A stretch of 11,450 nucleotides of DNA, from NCBI GenBank assembly GCA_937894665.1, contig CALAWF010000194.1:1-11450 (forward strand), read 5' to 3'. The position numbers were made by a program, and so were the translations under genes. Origin of the DNA: an uncultured bacterium. GTDB lineage: Bacteria; Cyanobacteriota; Vampirovibrionia; Gastranaerophilales; Gastranaerophilaceae. The notes under the pieces were generated by a model that did no database searches, had not been told where the DNA came from, and saw only the letters and a program-made list of their open reading frames with translations. Of this stretch, positions 1-6,204 are shown piece after piece (the stretch's first letter is position 1; every line of letters starts with the position of its first letter).

Positions 1-386
1 GTACAAGTACTTATGATGGTGTTGCGATTGCTTGGTCTGTTGCTGAATATATTGCTACAAAGATTGGTGCAAGATGTATTTTTGCAACTCACTATCACGA
101 ATTAAATGTAATGACTAAAACATATCCGCAAATTAAAAATTATAGAATTACGATTGCTGAAAACAATGGTGAGATTGAATTTCTGAGAAAAATTGTTCAA
201 GGTGGAGCAAGTAAGAGTTATGGTATTCAGGTTGCAAAAATGGCAGGGCTTCCAAATTCTGTAGTAAAAAGATCTGAAGAATTAATGTTAAAAATGCAAA
301 GAGATTTCTCAAATAACCTTGCAACTCGTAAAAAAATGGTAAATAATGATGATGTAGTTCCTCAACTTTCTTTATTTGGCATGTAA
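1..386 (+). CDS. mutS: DNA mismatch repair protein MutS, C-terminal fragment (5' end outside window)
   Basis: This is the end of MutS, the ATPase that recognises mismatches and recruits MutL. The frame is open from the first base (bases 1-2 finish a Gly codon), so the ATG at 111 is internal. The first codons read TSTYDGVAIAWSVAEYI, which follows the Walker B region in MutS, then FATHYHEL, the conserved His-containing motif of the ATPase. Next come the helical segment with GGASKSYGIQVAKMAGLP and the helix ending at LMLKMQ. The protein stops at PQLSLFGM. QLSLF is a textbook beta-clamp-binding pentapeptide, and here it sits at the extreme C-terminus. Many MutS1 proteins carry a further helix-turn-helix/tetramerisation tail after this motif, and none is present here. 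The family call is very secure. MutS2 is excluded by the absence of a Smr domain and by the clamp motif. Confidence 0.97.
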   Translation, partial: TSTYDGVAIAWSVAEYIATKIGARCIFATHYHELNVMTKTYPQIKNYRITIAENNGEIEFLRKIVQGGASKSYGIQVAKMAGLPNSVVKRSEELMLKMQRDFSNNLATRKKMVNNDDVVPQLSLFGM

Positions 387-454
387 AGATTTCTAAATAG
401 AGATAGCAAAAATATTAATTTTAGTGTTTTAAAAATTGAGCAAGGAGTGTAGTT

Positions 455-940
455 ATGATGAAAGTAGGATTAAGCCCAATTAGTTTCAGGGCAGATGGAA
501 ATCAATTTAACTTAGCGAGCAATCCACAAAAACCAGTTGTTGCTCAAGAGCAAAATACTTCAACTTTACAACCGGAAGTTCCCAAACAATCAAAATCTAT
601 GCGAGAACGAATTGCCGGTGTTTGGAAATTTTTTGCATCAGCTAATAAATTAATTCAAGCCTACGCAAAAGGTATTGCATATGCTACGGTTACCGCAGGA
701 ACAGTGCTTTCTGCTTCTTGGCTATTTAATTCTTTACCAAAGACATTTGCCCAAAATGGTCCAAAATTAATTGAAACAATTAAACATCCATTGAACCATA
801 TTAGTAAAGCAGGTAAGATTTATGCTGTCGTTGGAGCTGTTGGAGCCTTTGGTTATCAGGCTTTGAAGGGACATTTGTCAGCAAACCAAAGAACAGCTGA
901 TATTGACCATCAGTTAAAAGTTGGACATCGTGATAGCTAA
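455..940 (+). CDS. Small hypothetical membrane protein with PISFRA-type N-terminus
   Basis: I do not recognise a functional family. The 161-residue product begins MMKVGLSPISFRADGNQF. A Gln/Pro/Ser-rich, probably disordered stretch follows (about residues 20-48), then a basic amphipathic part (49-72). Two hydrophobic segments come next, at about 73-91 (GIAYATVTAGTVLSASWLF) and 122-137 (IYAVVGAVGAFGYQAL), and the tail is polar. Two short membrane helices joined by a loop of about 30 residues are likely. There is no cleavable signal peptide. The start is supported by AAGGAG at 442-447, seven bases before the first ATG; a second ATG follows immediately at 458. The gene lies 68 bp after mutS and ends one base before the stop codon of the convergent regulator gene. 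Short N-termini containing xxISFxA recur, as I remember, in many uncharacterised Gastranaerophilales proteins, so this may be lineage-specific. Coding status is well supported; function is unknown. Confidence 0.8.
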   Translation: MMKVGLSPISFRADGNQFNLASNPQKPVVAQEQNTSTLQPEVPKQSKSMRERIAGVWKFFASANKLIQAYAKGIAYATVTAGTVLSASWLFNSLPKTFAQNGPKLIETIKHPLNHISKAGKIYAVVGAVGAFGYQALKGHLSANQRTADIDHQLKVGHRDS

Positions 941-941
941 A

Positions 942-1160
942 TTATTCTGTATCTACAAGTTTAGTTAGTTTAACATCAAGTGCATTAGCAAGTTTGATAA
1001 GGGTTTTTATTGTCAGATTTTGTTTGCCTGATTCAACTTTCCCAATATATTTTTCATGAACATCTATCATTTCTGCAAGTTGAAATTGTGTGAGATTTCT
1101 TCTCATTCTCTCAACTTTAATGTTGAATGCAATCTTTTTTATAATCTCTTCTTCGCTCAT
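942..1160 (-). CDS. XRE-family helix-turn-helix transcriptional regulator
   Basis: This is a single-domain DNA-binding protein of 72 residues, in the Cro/C1 (HTH_3) class. The five-helix fold is easy to trace: N-terminal helix IAFNIKVERMRRNL (10-23), the HTH core TQFQLAEMIDVHEKYIGKVESGK (24-46, recognition helix about 36-43), then LTIKTLIKLANALDV (49-63) and a short tail LTKLVDTE. Nothing else is attached (no sensor, peptidase or toxin domain), so it probably acts as a dimeric repressor or activator. Proteins of this size occur as stand-alone regulators, prophage-type repressors and antitoxin-like partners; no toxin gene is adjacent. The ATG at 1160 has no convincing Shine-Dalgarno sequence upstream. 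It is divergent from the prepilin gene, whose promoter lies in the shared 131 bp, so control of that gene or of itself is plausible but inferred. Confidence 0.9.
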   Translation of the reverse strand: MSEEEIIKKIAFNIKVERMRRNLTQFQLAEMIDVHEKYIGKVESGKQNLTIKTLIKLANALDVKLTKLVDTE

Positions 1161-1219
1161 ATATTTATTATGACTACTTATAATATGTTTATAACCAACT
1201 AAAATAATCTAAACAGAGT

Positions 1220-1225
1220 ATTATA
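1220..1225 (-). promoter_or_regulatory. Candidate -10 element for the XRE regulator gene
   Basis: On the minus strand these bases read TATAAT, about 60 bases upstream of the regulator start codon. No good -35 hexamer lies 16-18 bp further upstream. It would overlap the oppositely directed prepilin promoter, so the two could interfere with each other. Low confidence because TATAAT-like words are common in DNA this AT-rich. Confidence 0.3.
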
Positions 1226-1227
1226 TA

Positions 1228-1256
1228 TTGACTATAATATTAAAATTCAGTATAAT
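1228..1256 (+). promoter_or_regulatory. Sigma-70-type promoter for the prepilin gene
   Basis: TTGACT (1228-1233, five of six matches to the -35 consensus) and a perfect TATAAT (1251-1256) are separated by exactly 17 bp. The start of transcription would be near 1263, giving a leader of about 29 nt that contains the ribosome-binding site AAGAGG (1278-1283). A second TATAATATT (1233-1241) repeats the -10 region 18 bp upstream. Confidence 0.6.
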
Positions 1257-1291
1257 ATTTTTATCAATATTTATAAAAAGAGGTTGGAATA

Positions 1292-1996
1292 ATGGTTTTT
1301 AAAAGAGGATTTACACTTGCGGAAGTTTTGATAACTTTAGGAATTATTGGTGTAGTTGCAGCGATTACTATACCTTCTTTAATTTCAAAAATTGGAAAAC
1401 GTCAGCTAGAATCTCAAATCAAGGCATCTTATGCAACTATTGCTCAAACTATGCGTTCAGCCGAGGCTGATGGTGTGGATTTTGATATGCAGATTCAAGA
1501 TGGTAGTGTTGCAAGTATGAAGAACTGGTTTCAAACTTATATGGCTCCATATATGAAAACCGAGAAAGTTTGTTATAATACTACAGGGTGTTGGCATAAG
1601 AAAGGAGAATCTAAAACTTTAAACGGTGCAGCTCCATATTATGAAACAAATGCAGGAATTGGTATTCAGATTGTAACTTTTGTTACCGCTAAGGGGGCAT
1701 ACTTTGATATTGATGGTTTTTCTTCCCAAGATATGAAAAATCTTTTTGGGATAAATACTAGTAATCAAGGGTTAATTTTTTATTTTGATGCAAATGGGGA
1801 TAGAAAACCCAATAGAATAGGAAAAGATATTTATATTATGGCTTTTACTGATAAAGGTTTAGTTCCTTCAGGAAGTGATAAAACCAGAAGTGAAGTCGAA
1901 CAAAATTGCCTTAAAGGCAATGGTTACTGGTGTTTATCATATATTATGCAAAATGGTTGGCAAATCTCAGACGAAGTTTGGAAACGTAAAAAATAA
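1292..1996 (+). CDS. Type IV pilin-like / pseudopilin protein (prepilin leader)
   Basis: The N-terminus MVFKRG|FTLAEVLITLGIIG is a classic class III signal. A short basic leader ends in Gly6, Phe7 would be the first mature residue, Glu11 (mature +5) is the conserved acidic residue, and hydrophobic helix alpha-1 runs to about residue 30. PilD-type prepilin peptidase should cleave and methylate it for assembly into a type IV pilus or type II secretion pseudopilus. The globular part has two close cysteine pairs (C94/C100 and C206/C214), suited to disulfides outside the membrane. A loop at 166-179 has acidic/Asn spacing D166-x-N168-x-D170 and then PNxxGxD, resembling a metal-binding loop. At 234 residues it is longer than a typical GspG. 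AAGAGG lies eight bases before the ATG. No assembly genes (pilB, pilC, pilD, gspE) are nearby, so it is a lone pilin gene. The class is secure; major versus minor pilin is undecided. Confidence 0.88.
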   Translation: MVFKRGFTLAEVLITLGIIGVVAAITIPSLISKIGKRQLESQIKASYATIAQTMRSAEADGVDFDMQIQDGSVASMKNWFQTYMAPYMKTEKVCYNTTGCWHKKGESKTLNGAAPYYETNAGIGIQIVTFVTAKGAYFDIDGFSSQDMKNLFGINTSNQGLIFYFDANGDRKPNRIGKDIYIMAFTDKGLVPSGSDKTRSEVEQNCLKGNGYWCLSYIMQNGWQISDEVWKRKK

Positions 1997-3121
1997 TTAA
2001 CTTTTAATCAATCTGTCGTAATGTTCTGCATAGAAGTCGCCATAACGGTCTTCTAAGATTGCTTGACGACATTTTTTTGCAAAGTCGATTAAAAATTTGA
2101 TATTGTGAATTGACAAAAGTGTTGATGCAGTTTGTTCTTGGCATCTCCAAAGGTGTCTAATATATGCCCTTGAGTGGTTTTTACAAGCATAACAATCACA
2201 ACCTTCAACAAGTGGTGCGTGGTCGTCTTGGTATTTTTTGTTTTTGATATTTGCTTTTCCATCCCAAGTGAAGAATGAACCGTGTCTAGCATTTCTTGTA
2301 GGAAGAACGCAGTCAAACATATCAACACCATATTTGATGCCATTTAACAAATCTTCCGGAGTTCCAACACCCATTAAATATCTTGGTTTGTATTTTGGAA
2401 GGAGTGGAGCTGTTAACTCTGTAAAGTGATTTTTAATGTCTGTAGGTTCACCTACACTAACTCCCCCAATCGCATAACCGACAGCATCAAATGTTGAAAT
2501 TACTCTTGCACTTTCTTTTCTCAAATCATCAAAGAATGCTCCTTGAACGATTGGGAATAGAGCTTGTTTAGGGTTAGTTTTTGCTTTAAAACATCTTTCT
2601 AACCAGCGATGAGTTCTCTCCATTGCAGCTTTTGCAGTTTCATAATCACAAGGATATGGGGCACATTCATCAAATGCCATCATAATATCAGCTCCAATAT
2701 CTTGTTGAATTTCCATTGAAACTTCTGGTGAGATGAAATGTTTTGTTCCATCTTTCGGATCCCTAAATTCTACCCCATCCTCGGTTATTTTTCTAAGATG
2801 TGATAGTGAAAATACTTGAAATCCGCCCGAATCAGTAAGAATAGGTTTATCCCAATTCATCCATCCATGGATGCCTCCAAAATCACGGATTCTTTTTGTT
2901 CCCGCTCTTAAATATAAATGATAAGAATTAGCCAAGATTATTTGAGCTCCTGTATCTCGAATTTGATCACAGGTTAAAGATTTTACTGCAGAATTTGTTC
3001 CAACCGGCATGAAGATGGGTGTTTCAATTTTGCCGTGTGGTGTTGTTAAAATTCCTGCTCTTGCTCCTGTTTGGGCATCTTCGTGAATCAATTCATAGCT
3101 AAAATAATCTTTTTCTTGCAT
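1997..3121 (-). CDS. tgt: Queuine / preQ1 tRNA-guanine transglycosylase
   Basis: This enzyme exchanges guanine-34 in the anticodon of GUN tRNAs (Asp, Asn, His, Tyr) for preQ1 or queuine. The 374-residue length is normal for bacterial Tgt. General-base Asp97 sits in LTDSGGFQVFSL. The nucleophile is Asp270 in the motif DMFDCVLPTRNARHG. The base-recognition loop is GGVSVGEP (219-226). The structural zinc ligands are C308, C310 and C313 with H339. The ATG at 3121 has only a weak purine-rich stretch upstream. It starts 26 bp after the ndk stop codon and is very likely the second gene of an ndk-tgt operon. No queuosine biosynthesis gene (queC-G) or queuine transporter lies in the window, and no preQ1 riboswitch fits into the 26-bp gap, so sequence alone does not say whether the cell makes preQ1 or salvages queuine. 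Its stop codon directly abuts the stop of the convergent prepilin gene. Confidence 0.97.
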   Translation of the reverse strand: MQEKDYFSYELIHEDAQTGARAGILTTPHGKIETPIFMPVGTNSAVKSLTCDQIRDTGAQIILANSYHLYLRAGTKRIRDFGGIHGWMNWDKPILTDSGGFQVFSLSHLRKITEDGVEFRDPKDGTKHFISPEVSMEIQQDIGADIMMAFDECAPYPCDYETAKAAMERTHRWLERCFKAKTNPKQALFPIVQGAFFDDLRKESARVISTFDAVGYAIGGVSVGEPTDIKNHFTELTAPLLPKYKPRYLMGVGTPEDLLNGIKYGVDMFDCVLPTRNARHGSFFTWDGKANIKNKKYQDDHAPLVEGCDCYACKNHSRAYIRHLWRCQEQTASTLLSIHNIKFLIDFAKKCRQAILEDRYGDFYAEHYDRLIKS

Positions 3122-3147
3122 AATTTTTCTTTCTAATTTCTAAAAAT

Positions 3148-3621
3148 CTATTCAGCGTCTAAATGTTCTACAACAAGTTCTGACATTGATTTAGAAGTTG
3201 TGCATAATTCATCTTCTGTGAAGTAAATTTTGATTTCTCTTTCAGCACTAGCAACAGAATCAGAACCGTGAACGATATTGTATTCTTTTACTTGTGCAAA
3301 ATCAGCTCTAATTGTTCCAACTTCTGCTTCATCCGGATTAGTAGAACCCATTAAATGTCTTACGCCTGCTACTGCATTGTAGCCTTGAATTACCATTGCA
3401 ACAATTGGACCACTTTGAAGATATTGAATAAGTCTAGGGAAGAACGGTTTGTCCTTGTGTTCTTCATAATGTGCTTTTGCTTGTTCATCTGTTGCTTGAA
3501 GCATTTTTAGTGCAATAATTTTATAACCCTTGGTTTCAAGTCTTTTGATAACTTCTCCAACCAAACCTCTTTGTACTCCGTCAGGTTTTACTGCAACAAA
3601 TGTTCTTTCTTCTGCTCGCAT
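3148..3621 (-). CDS. ndk: Nucleoside diphosphate kinase
   Basis: Ndk moves the gamma-phosphate from ATP to other (d)NDPs through a phosphohistidine and balances cytosolic nucleotide pools. Visible signatures are TFVAVKPDGVQRGLVGEVI at the N-terminus (Lys12 contacts phosphate), YEEHKDKPFFPRLIQYLQSGP in the middle, RHLMGSTNPDEA (88-99) and the active-site signature NIVHGSDS with catalytic His118. It has 157 residues, slightly longer than the common 135-150 because of a C-terminal tail (about 135-157, ending SELVVEHLDAE). AGGAG (complement of 3628-3632) lies six bases before the ATG, within the longer purine run GGAGAGGAG. A promoter is visible in the 87-bp gap after the lpd-like gene. tgt follows 26 bp downstream, so the two are probably co-transcribed. 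The assignment is secure. Confidence 0.97.
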   Translation of the reverse strand: MRAEERTFVAVKPDGVQRGLVGEVIKRLETKGYKIIALKMLQATDEQAKAHYEEHKDKPFFPRLIQYLQSGPIVAMVIQGYNAVAGVRHLMGSTNPDEAEVGTIRADFAQVKEYNIVHGSDSVASAEREIKIYFTEDELCTTSKSMSELVVEHLDAE

Positions 3622-3655
3622 ATTTTTCTCCTCTCCAAAAATACATTATAGTCCT

Positions 3656-3685
3656 AGTATAACATAAACATTCCTGTATTGTCGA
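3656..3685 (-). promoter_or_regulatory. Sigma-70-type promoter for ndk-tgt
   Basis: On the minus strand TCGACA (complement of 3680-3685) and TATACT (complement of 3656-3661) match the -35 and -10 consensus at five of six positions each and are 18 bp apart. Transcription would begin near 3649, leaving a leader of about 28 nt with the strong ribosome-binding site. It separates ndk-tgt from the upstream alr-lpd unit, although read-through from that unit cannot be excluded. Confidence 0.5.
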
Positions 3686-3708
3686 GTTCAAGGAATAGAG
3701 GATTGTTT

Positions 3709-4944
3709 TTATTTGAATAACGCTTCAAAAATTCCTTCTGAATATGTTGGATGAGCAAAGCATATTTCTTTTAGCTTATCAACAGTTATATCATTTTGCA
3801 TCGCAATTAAAATCTCTTGAATAAGAGAGGATGCTTCTTTTGAAACAATATGAGCTCCAACAATTTTTTCATTTTGAATTAAAAGTTTGATAAAACCTTC
3901 TGTTGAATTGTCGCAATGAGATTTCCCGAGAGCAGAGATTAGAACCATTGATTTTTTGTATTCTTCTCCTTCTAGGTCTTGTTCTCTTTTTCCAACCCAT
4001 GCAATTTCCGGTTCGCCATATACAACGGCTGGAATTAAATCTTTTCTGTATGGAATATTTTGGGTCTTTTCAATAGCTTGTTTAATGGCATAATGAGCGA
4101 GTTGAATTTCTCCGGCTTCATCTCCAATGTATATAACTCCTTTAATTTTCTCCTGCGAATTTGGTTGCCTGCCTATTGCAACAAGAATAATTTCAGGAGT
4201 CAAAGTTTCTTCTGTAGAAAGAGTAACTACTTTATTATCAATTTTTTCAACATAATTATTTGTATAGAATTTTATCTTGTTAGTTTTGAAAATTCGCTCA
4301 ACTCTTTTTGACACTTCTGTATCCGCAAGAGGTAAAAGATGTGGTGCAAGTTCTACAACGGTTGTTTCAACTCCAAAGTTTGAGAATATTCTCGCCCATT
4401 CTATCCCAATAGCTCCAGAACCAACAATCAAAATAGATTTTGGAAGAGTTGTGAGATTTAAAATATCATCAGAAGACAATATAAATTTGTGGTCAAATTC
4501 TAATCCTTTAACTGTTTTAGGTCTTGAACCGATTGCAGAAATAATTTGTTTTACTTTGTATTTTTCTCCGTTTGCATCTTCTATTTCTGTTGGAGTTAGA
4601 ATTTTTGCCTCTGATTTAATTACTGTAACTTTTGAGTTTTTTAGAGCTAATTCTATTCCTTTTCTTAGCTTTTCAATAGTTTGATTCTTTCTTTCTATTA
4701 CTTTTGCATAGTCAAGAGTTACGTTTTCAACTGAAATTCCAAGATTTTGAGAATTCTGGATTGATTTAAAAATTTCAGAAGCATGAATAATGCTTTTTGT
4801 TGGAATACAGCCTTTGTTTAGACAAACTCCACCGATATTGTCTTTTTCAAAAAGAGCAACCGTTTTTCCATTTGCAGCGGCATGTAATGCTGCTGTGTAT
4901 CCCGCTGGTCCAGCCCCGATAATTCCTAAATCAAATTCGTTCAT
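3709..4944 (-). CDS. lpdA: Dihydrolipoamide dehydrogenase-like flavoprotein disulfide reductase (compact)
   Basis: This is a pyridine nucleotide-disulfide oxidoreductase of the E3 type, which reoxidises dihydrolipoyl groups of 2-oxoacid dehydrogenases or glycine cleavage H protein with NAD+. The FAD dinucleotide fold is GIIGAGPAG (7-15). The redox-active disulfide is C41/C46 in GGVCLNKGCIPTKS. The second Rossmann fold is GSGAIG (175-180) with acidic Glu198 at the strand end, which favours NAD over NADP. FAD-contacting Asp275 is in YIGDE, and the catalytic pair is H398/E403 in HPTYSE. It has 411 residues, clearly shorter than the usual 460-475. The largest gap lies between IGRQPN (257-262) and GDE (274-276), where only 11 residues replace roughly 35 in familiar Lpd. 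All catalytic residues remain. AAGGA (complement of 4954-4958) is nine bases before the ATG, and alr ends 15 bp upstream, so the two form an operon. No E1/E2 or gcv genes are nearby. A related reductase activity is possible, but the CLNKGC motif favours Lpd. Confidence 0.85.
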   Translation of the reverse strand: MNEFDLGIIGAGPAGYTAALHAAANGKTVALFEKDNIGGVCLNKGCIPTKSIIHASEIFKSIQNSQNLGISVENVTLDYAKVIERKNQTIEKLRKGIELALKNSKVTVIKSEAKILTPTEIEDANGEKYKVKQIISAIGSRPKTVKGLEFDHKFILSSDDILNLTTLPKSILIVGSGAIGIEWARIFSNFGVETTVVELAPHLLPLADTEVSKRVERIFKTNKIKFYTNNYVEKIDNKVVTLSTEETLTPEIILVAIGRQPNSQEKIKGVIYIGDEAGEIQLAHYAIKQAIEKTQNIPYRKDLIPAVVYGEPEIAWVGKREQDLEGEEYKKSMVLISALGKSHCDNSTEGFIKLLIQNEKIVGAHIVSKEASSLIQEILIAMQNDITVDKLKEICFAHPTYSEGIFEALFK

Positions 4945-4959
4945 CTGCTTAAATCCTTA

Positions 4960-6084
4960 TTATCTTGTGTAAACTCTTGGGAGTCTTACTTTTAGACGGC
5001 AAGTAAGTTCATAGTTAATTGTGTGCAAGATTTTTGCCCATTCATCTATTGATTTATCTTCATCCAAAAGAGTAATAACATCGCCGGTTGTGGCTTTTAC
5101 TCCTGTTATGTCAAACATCATTTGATCCATTGTGATATTTCCGACTTGAGGAACTTCAACACCATTCAGTCTTCCTGTAATTTTATTTGATAATAATCTT
5201 GGAATTCCATCAGCATAACCTAATGGAACGGTTGCAATTGTTCTATCGCCTTTTGCTGTATAGGTGTGGCAATAACTAATTCCTTCTCCATCTTTTGCCG
5301 TATGGATATTTACAATTCTTCCCTTTAATGAAATAAGCTGTTTAAGTTTTGGCATTCTAAATTTTACGCCTTCCGGAAAATCCGGATACAATCCATATAA
5401 TGCAATTCCAACTCTTCTCATATTTGAATTTGGAACATCATAGCAAATTGTTCCTGCGGTATTTAAAATATGTAATAACAACCCTTTTGTGTCGATATTA
5501 TCAATAACACTATTCCATTTGGCAATTTGTTCTTTTGCCTTGTCTAATTCTTCGGCTGCTGCAAGGTGAGTAAAAATACCTTGAAATTCTAAGAAATCAC
5601 AGTTTTGAACTTTTTTGATAAAGTCAACTGCAACATCTGCTCTGACTCCGATTCTATTCATTCCAGTATCAAGTTTGACATGAACCTTTGGTTTAATTCC
5701 TGTGCGTTTATATGCTTGTTCACAGGCTTGAATGTGGTCTTCTGAAAATATGGAAATACTAATATCACTTTTTACTGCACTCTCTACTGCCCAAACCGGA
5801 ACTGCTCCAAGAACAAGAATATCGCAATTAATTCCTGCTTGACGGAGATCAACACCTTCATCAATGGATGCAACTCCCAGCATGTCAATTCCACTTGCTA
5901 AAATAGTTGGTGCAAGCATTACTGCTCCGTGTCCGTAAGCATCTGCTTTTACAACTCCGAGGAGTTTAATCCCTTGAGGTACATTTTTTCTGATTTCTTT
6001 AATGTTGTTTTCTAAATTTGAAATATTGATTTCAACCCACGCATCACGGTGGATATTTATATTTGTTTGTCTTGTATTTTTCAT
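4960..6084 (-). CDS. alr: Alanine racemase
   Basis: This is the PLP-dependent interconversion of L- and D-alanine in the cytosol, supplying D-Ala for peptidoglycan. From the ATG at 6084 the product has 374 residues, normal for Alr. In this numbering the PLP lysine is Lys46 in GVVKADAYGHG and the catalytic tyrosine is Tyr271 in GEGISYCHTY. KLDTGMNRIG, GIFTHLAAAEE, MRRVGIALYG, PLGYADGIPR and the C-terminal TCRLKVRLPRVYTR are all present. A TTG at 6105 would add seven residues (MSYTKTA), but it lies inside the spacer of a good promoter and has no ribosome-binding site, so I prefer the ATG. Neither start has a clear Shine-Dalgarno sequence, and the predicted transcript begins only a few bases before the ATG. 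The lpd-like gene follows after 15 bp, and the exporter operon diverges from the other side. The assignment is secure; the start is less so. Confidence 0.95.
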   Translation of the reverse strand: MKNTRQTNINIHRDAWVEINISNLENNIKEIRKNVPQGIKLLGVVKADAYGHGAVMLAPTILASGIDMLGVASIDEGVDLRQAGINCDILVLGAVPVWAVESAVKSDISISIFSEDHIQACEQAYKRTGIKPKVHVKLDTGMNRIGVRADVAVDFIKKVQNCDFLEFQGIFTHLAAAEELDKAKEQIAKWNSVIDNIDTKGLLLHILNTAGTICYDVPNSNMRRVGIALYGLYPDFPEGVKFRMPKLKQLISLKGRIVNIHTAKDGEGISYCHTYTAKGDRTIATVPLGYADGIPRLLSNKITGRLNGVEVPQVGNITMDQMMFDITGVKATTGDVITLLDEDKSIDEWAKILHTINYELTCRLKVRLPRVYTR

Positions 6085-6093
6085 AGCAGTTTT

Positions 6094-6122
6094 AGTATAG
6101 GACAAAATTTTTTTATCATCAA
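6094..6122 (-). promoter_or_regulatory. Sigma-70-type promoter for alr, overlapping the TTG start candidate
   Basis: On the minus strand TTGATG (complement of 6117-6122) and TATACT (complement of 6094-6099) are separated by exactly 17 bp. The predicted start of transcription, near 6087, is about three bases before the ATG at 6084, so the mRNA would be nearly leaderless. The TTG at 6103-6105 would not be transcribed from this promoter. Confidence 0.45.
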
Positions 6123-6204
6123 TAAAATAATCTCATTCACTTATTTGATACATCTTCAAATGAATTATGCTAACATTGTCTTGGAATAATATGAGGAATT
6201 ATAA

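Noticed and set aside
1996..2008. Short palindrome ATTAA-ctt-TTAAT followed on the minus strand by T-rich sequence
   Set aside because: A five-pair A/T-only stem is too weak to call as the tgt terminator; it could be chance in AT-rich DNA.
2089..2343. Minus-strand ORF of 84 codons
   Set aside because: It lies inside tgt in another frame, has no family resemblance and no ribosome-binding site; tgt itself is unambiguous.
3671..3697. ATTCCT/AGGAAT inverted repeat between lpd and ndk
   Set aside because: It has a 15-base loop, no following T-run, and overlaps the ndk -35 element; neither terminator nor operator is supported.
4277..4684. Plus-strand ORF of 135 codons
   Set aside because: It is antisense to the lpd-like gene; the Ser/Phe-rich translation is typical of a shadow frame.
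6103..6105. TTG start for alr
   Set aside because: It is within the spacer of the best promoter, has no Shine-Dalgarno sequence, and the added residues are not needed by the family.
6106..6204. Possible manganese (yybP-ykoY) riboswitch before the exporters
   Set aside because: None of the conserved purine-rich motif or paired stems is visible, and the 99 bp also holds the alr promoter.
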